From assembly GCA_950295325.1 (NCBI GenBank), contig OX485804.1:36828001-36892000 (forward strand): a stretch of 64,000 bases of DNA, in the 5' to 3' direction. The translations under genes and the position numbers were made by a program. Of the stretch, positions 12,186 to 22,678 are shown in pieces (position 1 is the stretch's first letter; the number at the start of each line of letters is the position of its first letter). This stretch comes from Polytrichum commune (taxonomy: Eukaryota > Streptophyta > Polytrichopsida > Polytrichales > Polytrichaceae). The notes under the pieces were generated by a model. It saw only the letters and a program-made list of their open reading frames with translations. It ran no database searches and was not told the origin of the DNA.

Positions 12186-13328
12186 AAGTATGCCCACATA
12201 ATTTATCATAAACAATGTAGCAAGTGTGGCATGCCCCTCAAAATCTATTCGTTTTTATTTGCCACCTATATGTGTGTTAGTAGGTGATTGCAGTAGCAAG
12301 GGTCTGGTTATAGTGAGGTCAGCATGAGTTAAAGACCATACATCATAACCAAAGCATGTGGTGACCAATCCCCAATCATCTAGAGCTAAATGTTTTGTTC
12401 TTTGAGCTAGGCCTCACCAATCTTACCATCTAGTGGTCAACTCATTCAAATTGGGTCCCCATTGAGTCCCATGAACATATTTTGAGGTCTTTGATGACAT
12501 CAAGAGGATGTAATGTAGCACCACTTGTGTCTAGCTGCATGCGCAAGAGCCACAACACATATCCCATCAATGAAAAACTTGGAAACAAAATTGAAAATTT
12601 CTATTACAAAAATCAATAATACATCCAAACAAATTAACATAATTGTTGCACAATATGCACATTCTATACTAGTCCATAAGCGAAGACTAGAGAGTGGACA
12701 ACTTATCACATACCTCCATAACTCGCCATAAATAACTAACAAATAAATAAATATGTATATATAACAAACAAAAGTACCCCACCCCCTTAATATTACTAGG
12801 TTCTAGAGCGTCTCCTACTAAAGACGATTACATATTGCCGGTTATTGTTAATGGTTATCAATTACTACATATAGGGCGTGGCCAAGGATGTGTTACGAAC
12901 ATACACTTCGGCCTCCTTTGGAAACCAGAGTTCTTCTTCTTCTTTGATGACTCTTCCATAGTGGATCCTAAACACGTGAACATTTTGTGTTATAATATAA
13001 TACAATATGTTTCACCTTACATGAGATTGATTGGGGGGGGGGGGGCAAGACATTTACATCGATATGTGCAATTCATGAATATATTTCCTTTAGACCTATC
13101 AAACTACCTTAGATCAAAATGAAATTACAATAATTTATAACTTTGTTCATTTATCCATATAGCATTTACAACAAATTATTATTATTATTATTATTAGTAT
13201 AGTTTACATTGTGATAGTAAGAAATCCAAATAGTGTGGAATGTCAATAAATTAGCATGGAGGCAACCTAATTGCACATTGTAGGGTACCTAGCCTTGGAC
13301 TTCAAGTACGTTAAAATGTAAGAAAGTA

Positions 13329-13546
13329 CACTTAATATTGTATTTAGTGTCACTTACTATTTGGAATTATGCAATGCTATTTTTGTTTATTAAAAATATG
13401 ATATTTTTCCAACAAATGTCAAATTGATTCTTTGGACATTATAGGACATTAACAATCTTACTAGGTAAAAAAACACATCAACAATAAATAAGATACAACA
13501 TTGTGTAACTCCAAATAGTGAGTGACACTAAATATCATATTTAGTG
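13329..13546. mobile_element. MITE family A, copy 1 (218 bp)
   Basis: Terminal inverted repeats of ~40 bp. The left end is cacttaatattgtatttagt and the right end is the complement of cactaaatatgatatttagt. It is flanked by TA on both sides. The copy at 13974..14189 is the same subfamily in opposite orientation; sharing runs through the interior (tcctataatgtcc, acatttgttgg). It has no coding capacity. A TA duplication would suit a Tc1/mariner-like element, whereas CACTA..TAGTG ends recall CACTA elements, so the superfamily is left open. Confidence 0.8.
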
Positions 13547-13973
13547 TAGTGTGTGTTGATAGGTGAGCAATGCCACTACAATGATTATCCCAATTAATAA
13601 GGTTGGCACTAAATCCCGAAGCACTCACTATTTAGCCAAATGTCAAAGTTAATGAGGGTAGAATTTTTTTACTAAGTGACTCTAAATTCAATATATATAT
13701 GCTCATTTACCATGTATTTCAAGAAAAGTGGTGTTTGCTCTACAATGTTTGTAGAGTGGAAATTTTATAAAATATGGAAACACATGCTTGTCACAACACA
13801 ACGCACCAAAAAGGAGTGCACAAAAAAAATCACATCACATTGCCAAAGAAGATGGCTACTTTATTATAGAAAACCCAAAATATACATGGGCTTCAAAAAG
13901 CCTCTTTGATGCTCCTACATTTAAGTCCACGAACGGCACGTAACTAGACTCTTATGAACTATGGACGGAACTA

Positions 13974-14189
13974 CACTTAATATTATATTTGATGTCGCTT
14001 ACTATTTGGATTTACACATTGTTGTATCTTTTTACTATTGATGTGATTTTTATCAAGTAAAGTTGTTAGTGTTCTATAATGTCCAAACAACCGATTTAAC
14101 ATTTGTTGGTAAAATATCAGATATACAGTAACTATACATAGCATTGAGTATTTTCAAATAGTCGGTGACACTAAATATCATGTTTAATG
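13974..14189. mobile_element. MITE family A, copy 2 (216 bp)
   Basis: Inverted relative of 13329..13546, only ~430 bp away. The ends are cacttaatattatatttgat and the complement of cattaaacatgatatttagt, with TA on each flank. The pair could itself form a hairpin. It is non-coding. Confidence 0.75.
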
Positions 14190-14677
14190 TAGACTATTGT
14201 GAAGCCTTAAGGGTGAACTCAACTAGGCTATTATGAAGCCGAGTGAATAAGAATAGATTAGTGGCAATCTAGTTAACTACTTGTAGCCCCTAGTGACGAT
14301 CTTGCCAAATACTTCTAACTCCTCTTATATTGGATATCTTATCTTGTCTTATCTTACTCTTATATTAGCTTATCAAGCCAACTTGTTAGCTCCAAATATA
14401 TTACCCCCCCTTCCCTCCAATCACATTGTTGGACAAGTAATTGTATCCACCTCATCGCCCCCCAGTAATGTGCCTAAACATTCATATATATTTAGACCTT
14501 AAGAATTAAGACCTATTGTAAAATCATTATGTGTGGGACTTTGCCCTCTACCAATCACATTGCTCGACAAAAATGGGACCTAGGAACAAAGACATAGTGT
14601 AAAGCAACCTAATGCTAGCCTTCCAGTTCATTAAAAATGTAAGTAAAAAAAAATTGTTGACATGTGAGAAAGTAGTT

Positions 14678-14717
<40 letters not shown>

Positions 14718-15538
14718 ACCATGACTTAGTGGTCAGTTTTGTTAAATATAATAATCCCCGTGCTATTCAAAGTGTGCAATGTTTTCACCCTCCCCCTTTG
14801 GTAGGCGTTGTGAAATTTGTACCTTTCCACAATTCACTGAGATAAATTGTCAGTACATGAGTAAGTACTCTAAACAATCCTATTAGTGTGAGTCATAATA
14901 ACTCTCTAGAACCCACATTAAATTCAACCCGCAACAAATCTCTACTTTAAAACATGTGTGCCCCCCGTACTAATTGTTTTTCTAAGAAATTGATGTTGGT
15001 GAAAATCTAATTCTATGCTACTTTTGATGTAAGGTGGCTCTTTTATTGGCTATGCCTTAGAGTAGAGCTCTAGATTTCCTCTCTTTTTCCTTGCCCATAT
15101 TTGTCCCAAATGAATGTACGGGGATGAATGTGGAAACTAAATAACTAATGCGAATGGATTTCAGTTAACTTTAGATAACTAGAGATTTATGTATGAAAAT
15201 AGATTGAGTTATCCATAACTTAAGATAACTCCCACTCTTAAGATGAAGCACAAGGTAGCTATTGATGACAAGAGTTTGAGCAAGATACACATAAATTAAC
15301 TCAATAATTAATCAATTGGACATAAGTCCCTCACGTGTGTAGCACCTTGTTTTATGTAAAGTGTCGGTCGGAAGTCTCAAGGAAGATCAAGGGGAAGACC
15401 TGGGTTCTTGGACCCATGCTACTTCCACCTTAACTAGACAACTAGAGTGACCCACATCAATTATCACCACACTAATTTCCCACCCATACAAATAGGATTT
15501 TTTATTGTAGTTAGATGAGTAAGTTAGTGTGGTATGTA
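14190..15538. other. Spacer without a supported gene
   Basis: AT-rich sequence with a (GA)n microsatellite at 14681..14713. No exon-like or RNA-gene-like structure was seen. Confidence 0.6.
14681..14713. repeat. (GA)n microsatellite
   Basis: About 16 uninterrupted GA units in AT-rich spacer. Confidence 0.95.
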
Positions 15539-15762
15539 TGGGAGAGAGGTAAAATAATTCCCTCTCATTCATCCACATAAAAGCCTTAAAATAGTATGCA
15601 CCACATAGGTTACCTTTCTTAGTTGATTTGACACTGAAATTAGTTCCAAAGACCACAAATTAGTCTATTCAAGGTCATCAGAAAGAATAAGCAACAAACC
15701 TATAGGGGTCAAGTTTTAGGTTGGATAGATGAGAGGTATGCTCGTACATAATAATTCCCTCT
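15539..15762. mobile_element. MITE family B, copy 2, with a partial copy attached
   Basis: Runs in opposite orientation to 3391..3631 and 33331..33567. It shares 'cataaaagcct', 'ttgatttgacactgaaatta' and 'gagaggtatgctcgtac' with them. The left end is rearranged. Immediately after it, 15763..15855 repeats the first ~90 bp of the element (ccaacataaaagccctaaaa.., ttgatttgacaccggaat) and then stops, so this is one full copy plus a truncated tandem copy. Confidence 0.7.
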
Positions 15763-15855
15763 CATTCATCCAACATAAAAGCCCTAAAATAATATGCTTC
15801 ATGGAGGTTACTTTTCTTAGTTGATTTGACACCGGAATTAGTTTCAAAACCACCG

Positions 15856-16215
15856 CTAAGGTCGAGACATTCATAGTCGATTAAGTCCATTCAATTGTAA
15901 GTAGGGTCATGTAATGCCCACATAGATGAGATCTATATTTATAACGCAAGCAAAGTTAAAGTTTATGTGCTGGCATATTATGACTGATGACCCTCATAAG
16001 AGTTTTGACAACTCTCGTAGCCAAGGAGTAGCCTTGAGATGAGAGGTTATGGGATACCCTATAAATTGACTATGTGTAACCCTAAAATTCATGCTTCAAA
16101 ATGTGTAGCAGTCTCCAAATTCACAATCTTTTTATAAAAAAAAACTACATTCCCCTTAGAATTTGTTTCTCTTCACAAGAAAATACAATTATGTATTATT
16201 TGTTCTCCTAAACAA
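15856..16215 (+). repeat. Dispersed repeat F, copy 1
   Basis: About 360 bp aligning along its whole length, same orientation, with 49826..50182. Shared landmarks are 'catagtcga', 'gatgagatctat', 'accctcataag', 'cctataaattg' and 'acattc(c)cctca/taga..tttct.ttcacaagaaaa'. No coding frame is conserved between the copies. Class unknown; it could be an LTR or non-coding piece of a larger element. Confidence 0.75.
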
Positions 16216-16534
16216 ATGCAAACCCTCTTATTTTATCAATTATAGATGCCTCAACCTTAACTGAAGTTGAGTGTCTCACTATGCATCAACTTCTATGTTT
16301 CAAGAGCAATTTTCCTAACCACTTTGTGTTCACACTTGAACGTTGCTTGTTATTGCTATTTTTGGTCAAGTTTATTTAACGTGGATGGTGAAACCTTGCA
16401 TACCTTGGACAACAAACCAACTAATTCAATTATTAGTTAACTAGTTGCCTTTTGTAACTATAGTTGTTCGCGATTTGACTTGCCAAAAAACGTAGTTAAC
16501 TATAGTTGTTCTAAAATCTAGTTAACTATAGTGT

Positions 16535-16655
16535 TATATACATATATACATACACATACACATACACATATATACATATACACATATACATAGATACACA
16601 TACACATACACATACACATATATACACACACACACACATATACATACATACAATT
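16535..16655. repeat. (TACACA)n / (CA)n compound microsatellite
   Basis: An imperfect alternating pyrimidine-purine tract of tacaca, tatatac and caca units about 120 bp long. It is flanked on both sides by 'aactatagttg'-type short repeats that may be the ends of a host element. Confidence 0.9.
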
Positions 16656-16929
16656 AACCATAGTTGTACCCTAAAATGTATTGAGAAAATATATAATTGA
16701 CTATAGTTGTTTATAGGTATAGTAAGTAGCCATGGACTGGCATGAGCAAAGTATACATCTACAATTATAATAATTCATAAGAAAGGACAGAGCCTCACAG
16801 TTCTACCCTTTTCTTGTTTAATTATTTGTCGGGTATCAAGGATTATGCGTATGTCTTCTTCATGTGTTGACATACATAAGTAGATTATTACTAGTAGGGT
16901 GAGAGGGTTATTGGCTATTGTAGTATTTC

Positions 16930-16968
16930 CTCTCATCATCATCATCATCATCATCATCACCACCACCA
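16930..16968. repeat. (CAT)n-(CAC)n trinucleotide tract
   Basis: About nine CAT units followed by CAC units. The surrounding sequence 16.9-17.2 kb is pyrimidine-rich, but no supported protein was found there. Confidence 0.9.
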
Positions 16969-17282
16969 CTAAGTTAACTGAAGTTGTAGGTGGGGCTCCC
17001 TCGCTCACTCCACCTCTTCCACCTTCTTCCCTCGCATCAACCATCATGCCACCATCCTCTGCTCTCCCTCCCAATCCTCAATTTCTTTCTTGCCCAATCC
17101 ATCCATCCATTGCGGGCGCCCACACGCTCGCAATTGGACCTCTCACATCACCACAACAGCAGCCCTTTCCACAAATAACTAACTTCACCACCATAGCTCC
17201 CTAATCTTACAATCACAACGATTAACGTAGGGAGGCTCAACCTCAGTTTGTGGCGTGGCAAGAGGAAGAGTGGGTGAGACGG

Positions 17283-17412
17283 AAAGAGATCACTTCACTT
17301 CAGAGATGATGCGATTGAGTGAGAGAGATCGCTTCACTTCAGAGATGATGCGATTGAGTGAGGGAGAGAGAGATCACTTCCACTTCAGAGATGATGCAAT
17401 TGAGTGGTTGAT
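17283..17412. repeat. Minisatellite, three ~43-bp units
   Basis: Three near-identical units of 'gagatcacttcacttcagag' followed by 'atgatgcgattgagtgag', spaced ~41-46 bp. They sit about 1 kb upstream of the C2H2/PHD start codon, in a GC-richer stretch. Confidence 0.9.
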
Positions 17413-18350
17413 TGAGTGGTTGGGTTAAGTAGGTGGACTGCATGAGATCAATTGTCGGGTGTTTATCATGATCGGAGATTGAGAAAAGGGACCAAATCTG
17501 GGTTGACATGATATGAGCTTTTCTGGTTGCGATTTAGGGTAGGGGAGGGGAGGGCGGAATTTGCGTTGCGGTTTGTTTTGTTTTGTTTTCCTGGGGTTGG
17601 GTTGGTTGGGTGTCGGTGTTGTTGGTTTTGTTTTTTTTGTGTTTTTTTTACAATCTGTGTTGGCCTCAGCATTGCGATCGTCGCCTGCGTCGGTCGGCAT
17701 CACGGCATTTCTTGCACGTTCTTGGTGTTGGGTTGTGGAGGTTTGGGCGGATTTTGATTTTTGGGGGTTGGTTGTAGAGAGGGGCGAATTTGGTTGGTTG
17801 GGAGGTGGTGATTTAGGGCGCCTACTGGATTTATTTATTTTTATTTTCTTGGGAGAGGGTCGGATCGGCTGTGGGATGTTGGTGTCGGGGAACTAAATTT
17901 CTATGGAGAGAAGGAAGTGTAGGAGGAGCCAAAGAAATAGAGAGGAATTGTATCGATAAAGTCCGTGTTCTCAATGCAGTTGCATTGCATCGTCATTATC
18001 ATCATCAGAAGAAGTGAGAAGTGGATTGGCGATAATTGGCTTGGTTAATTGTCATGGTGGTGGTCACATATTATCAGGGAGCGATCATCTTCTAGTCACT
18101 TCAACGGAGTTACAGTACATTTGACTTTTTGTGTATGTATGGTTCTTCAATTTCGTCCATCCGGGAGGAGTAATTAAATCTTGCTTCATCAATGCTCGTA
18201 GGTTGCGGAGTACTTTCGAGGGCTTCGATGTACTTTGTTGGCCTTTTGGTTTTCGGAGACTCTTGACCACACTTGCCGGGAGGGAGGGAGGGAGGGAAGG
18301 AGGGAAGGAGGGAGAGAGGAAGGAAGCTCTTGTTGTTGATCCTGTTCCAA
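17413..18350 (+). promoter_or_regulatory. Upstream region of the C2H2/PHD gene, with a GGGA tract
   Basis: GC-richer sequence immediately before the gene at 18351, with no protein I can support. A (GGGA)n purine tract at 18281-18325 lies just before the chosen start codon. If transcribed it would be in the leader and could fold as a G-quadruplex. The promoter position itself cannot be read. Confidence 0.4.
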
Positions 18351-21300
18351 ATGGATGCCTCATATGCCTCAGACTCCATGGAGGCCCCCGGGGATGACGA
18401 GGGTGGGTCTCATCATATGCCCTCCCTGATGTTGCCCTACATTGATATGGCTTCGTTCGATCAAGAGGAATTAGAGAAGCTCGTTCGATGTGAAAGCATG
18501 CATGTGCAAGAGCGTCGACACTGCAAATACGAAGTGCCTGTCCCTGAGATTGACAAGGATGTGTTCAACGAGAGCCTTAGCAACAAACTCCAGGGCTTCC
18601 GTGCGGTGCTACTTGACAAGATGGAGGAGGAAAAAGGTGAGGGCGGTTCATCCTCTTCCTCCGAAGAAGAGAACGACGAGGATTTTAGTTTGAGCAGCAG
18701 GTCAGGGAGGGGCAAAGCACAAAAGAGAATTGCGAGAAGTGTGCAAGGAGAGCCCCCCAAGAAGGTGCAGCGTGCAGATCGAAAGGCTGTAAATGTTGTA
18801 GGAGCTTCTTCTAGTGGCCTCGCGGCTACCAATGTCGAGGCTTATGTGAATGTGCATGACAAGAGCAAAGGGAAGTTGAAGGCTAAGGTGGGTAGTGAGG
18901 AGGAAGAGGAGGCGCACAGAGTTATTGGCCATGAGTTTGGGAAGGTTGATCAGAAAGGCTGCCATGTGAGGTATGTTGAAATGTTGCAAGACCCTGAGAC
19001 ACTTGCTCGCTCACTCACTCACTCTTGTTTTTTTTTAAAAAAATTTAATTTATATACGTTATGCCTCCCCCTCGAGGCATGTAAGTTATGTCTAGGGAGG
19101 TGTGATCCTTTCTCTGCAGTCGGTAGAGGAGATTGGATAATGGGGTTTGAGAAGTGGGGACACATGAACTAATTAGCAATAATCCACAACAATAAGGTAA
19201 TTCATATTGCTTTGCATCGTAGTCAACCTTCATAAAGGCTACTTGAAACACCGGTTGAGGTGGTATATAAGGAGTTCCAGTACACTTGGGTTGGTGAATG
19301 TGCACCTTGCTATTCAAGGATGCCAGATTCTTTGCATATTCCAATACAACTTCTCCAATTTTATTTAGAGTTTGATGAATAACCACAGGCTGTTAGCGGC
19401 AACTAGAAGGATGAGTATCCACATTTAGTCTCGGATTTAGTTTTGGAATGCCTAGCAAATTGCAGCATGGATTTTTGCCTAGGTAGTAATCTATGTTACT
19501 TTTTTAAGCTTATACATGGCTGAGGTTTAAAAAGGTCAAGTGAAGTTAGGTTTTGGATGTTTGGATCCCTTTGATTTAAAAGGCGCGTTACCAACAAAGC
19601 TCCTAGATAATAAATAAACAGGTTCAAGCAAGCTTCGAAGAAGTCATTTGTAGGAGTGTCATGGAGGTAGAGTCCACTTAATTGCTTTGGTAGTTACTGA
19701 TTCCCTTGTTGAATTGTTCCTTGAAAGATTGGCCATCCTTGTATTGTCTCTCTCCATCCACCTTTTTGAGATTTATCACAAAATTAATACATCAGAAAGT
19801 CTACTAATTTGGACTGTCTCTCTGGAAGACTTATGTGTTGGGCTTGTTTGATGATGCAGCTCTGCAGGCAAGTCATTGAGCTCATTTATGGAGCCTTCTA
19901 CTCTTCCTGTAGATTTTGGGCAGGAAGTGTCCCAAAAAATTGACTTTGATGCTCATGCAGCCCATCTACATGGTGAAAGCAGTCAACCGAGACACAAAAT
20001 GGGTGCCCACATTGTTGGCATTGGTACTTTTGGGTGTTCCCCATTCAAAACTCCCTCTGCAGAGAAGACATCAAACTACTCTACAAGTATTTCCCATAAT
20101 ATGAAGTATTTAGATTCCATCAAGGTGCAACAATCCTCACTGCTGCTCGAGAAGAGTTCAAAGAGGTTGAAAAATGACAAAGTCAGTGGTCATAGTAGTA
20201 TTGATGTGAGCAAAACCGCTCCCATTCGAAATGAAGTTGGGCTATATGAATGCCTCATCTGCCACAAAACATATCTTGAAGTATCCAGGTACTGGGGTCA
20301 TAAAGCTTCCCATAGAAAGCGAAGGAAAACAACACCATCATCCCAAACTAGAGTATCTGCAAAACACATTGCAACCCATATGCAGGATGTCTTACAGGTT
20401 ACATGTGCAAACTCAAGAGATGTGGTTTTCTCTAATCACCAACAACCCTCACCACCACCACTAGAGCACGGTGAAAATGAGAAAGTGATTTTTTCAAATC
20501 AGCATCAGCCCTCAGCACCATTGGAGCACAATGAGAATGTGGTATTCTCTCATCAGCAACATGCTTCACCATCATTGCAGCATGGTGACAGTAAGGATAT
20601 TGAAGACAAGGCATGTGATATTGGTGCAGGAATTACTCAAATGTCTCCTGGTGAAGTTGGATTGTATCAATGCCCTACTTGCCCCAAGTCATACAATGAC
20701 ATAGCTAGGTATTATGGTCATATGTCTTGCCATGCAAAGAGGAAGAAGAAGACTTTGTTACCACCAAAGAGGGCATCAAAGAATACCGCAACTAGTGCTA
20801 AAGATGGCATTCCGGTTGTTAAGGATCACCCAAGGGTTCCAGATTTTGTTGGTGAGCAGCCTGCACCTGCGATCCGGAAAAGGGGGAGGAAGCTACTCAA
20901 CAAGAAGACCTGTGGTAGTGATGTGGGAAAACCAAAACCAAAACCTCGCATTGTTCCCAATGAAGATGGAATGTTTCAGTGTCTAATTTGCCAAAAATCT
21001 TATAGTGAAATATCCAAGTATTATGGGCACATGTCTTGCCATAGGGTCAAGAAAATCTCATCAGTTCAAGGAAGAAAAGCCAAGCAGGACGTTTTAGTAC
21101 ATCCCAAGAGTGATGTTCCTATTGCCAAAGCCAAGGCCGAGTTAAAGAAATCAAAGTCTGCTGAAGAACGGCAGATCGCCCTTGTATCTGAGCATAATGC
21201 AAAGGAGTCTATTATCAATAAGTCCTCTGCCAATAATGTGGAAAGGACCTCTAGCATTGTTGGTGAAGATGGACCCCTTCAATGTTCTATTTGCCAGAAA

Positions 21301-22678
21301 TCTTTTCGTGAAGCCTCGAGGTACTATGGCCATATTGGTAGCCATGAAAAGGGGAGGAAGTGGGTTGCTGCAGAAAAGAAAATGACCATGAAGAAAATTA
21401 GGGTTCCTTCTTTGTCAGGCAGAGTAAAGAACTCCATTGTTAAAGCTATTGAAGTCTGTGATAAACTCCAGGTCTCACCATTGTTGAAGGGTAGCGAGAT
21501 GAAATCCATTACAAACAAAGTCCCTGAGAATGAGATGGAAAAATGCTCTACCATTTCTAAGGGCGACATAATTCTACAGTGCCTCATTTGCCAAAAAGTG
21601 TACGATGACGTTTCCGGATTTAGTGGCCATTTAGCTTGCCATAAGGAGGGACACAAGACTACATCATGTCAAAGAAGGGTGTCAACCAAAAATGCTACAA
21701 CCCCTATATTGTCTCCATGTTTTGATGACGTAATTCAACCTAGTCCAGCTGCTGAAGTTGATCCACTAGGTAATGTGCATGATGAGACTGTTGAGACTGC
21801 TAATGCTATCATCGTGGCATCAACAACACCCGCACTATCTGGCTTAAATATACCTAGTCCAGTTGGTGAAATTGGAGAGCCAGAGATTCAGGTGGATGAT
21901 CAAGGTCTTGATGATAACACCATGGCACCAATGAATATATTTCAGACATCACTCCATGTAGGAGTGGATTCACAGGAGATCAAATGCACTCTGACTTCAA
22001 AGGTACTTCAAGTTGTTTATGTTTTTAGCCATATTGAAGCAGTAAAACACTCGGATGTCCCAGGTTCTTTTGAAAATTTCTCTTTGAATGTGGTATTCAC
22101 CTCATGGATGGTTGTATTGGCAAGGTTAGATTTGAATGTTTTCCCTTGAGTAGGAACCTGTTACTACACATGTTATGTACCACTAGAAGTGACACATGAA
22201 TATGGAAATCTTCAACTATGATTCTCTCTTCAACTTGTTGTGTTTACCGATTGAACATTGTCATGAACCTAATAACTGCCTACCCTATACATTGCAGACG
22301 TTCTTTGATACAAAGCCTGAAGCTGCCAGTATTAGCCCAAATCATCGCAATGGATTCCTGAAGTTGCTTGGCAAACCAACTCAAAATAAAATAGGGGGCA
22401 GCAGTCCAAGTCATATTGCAACTCTTGTTGAGAATGCAACAAAGCCACATTCTGACATGAAGATTGGTGGCCAACTAGTATCAAAAATGCAAGTGCAAGG
22501 TCCTGCAGTACATAAGGACACTGGTTGCTGGCAATGTGGCGAACCTTTTCAAAACCTTGTTGATCTATTGTTCTGTGATTGGTGTGACCGGGAGTTTCAT
22601 TCAAGGTGTGTGTTGGGTGGTTTGCAACCCCTGCCTGAAACAAATTGGGTTTGCCCTCTTTGTGAAGGTGGGAGTTGA
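18351..22678 (+). CDS. Five-C2H2-finger, PHD-finger nuclear protein
   Basis: Three exons, 18351..18970, 19860..22002 and 22298..22678, give 1047 residues. Donors are GAG|GTATGT and AAAG|GTACTT; acceptors are GATGCAG|C and ATTGCAG|A; phase is kept at both joins. Five fingers with C-x2-C-x12-H-x3-H spacing lie at ~338-358, 478-498, 581-601, 682-702 and 781-801. Each reads like CLICQKSY..YYGHMSCH. Residues 998-1043 form a C4HC3 PHD finger (CWQC, CDWC, H, C, CPLC), a fold that usually reads histone tails. The N-terminus has acidic and Ser-rich stretches (GGSSSSSEEENDEDF). A nuclear, chromatin-related role is inferred. I do not recognise a named family. An upstream in-frame ATG at 18273 lies in a GGGA repeat and was not used. 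The end is uncertain: GAAG|GTGGGA six bases before the stop could be a donor to further exons. Confidence 0.82.

Larger units (their letters stand above)
10647..13328. other. AT-rich spacer with dispersed-repeat fragments
   Basis: No gene is supported. Two stretches (10705-10960 and 12030-12185) belong to dispersed repeat D. A 13-base G run lies near 13031 and an (ATT)n run near 13173-13195. All open frames are short and lack recognisable domains. Confidence 0.6.

Noticed and set aside
17425-17896. Frames of 92-111 codons upstream of the C2H2/PHD gene
   Set aside because: Dominated by Phe/Gly/Val or Pro/Asn/Lys from T- and G-rich sequence; no known domain; more likely leader or promoter.
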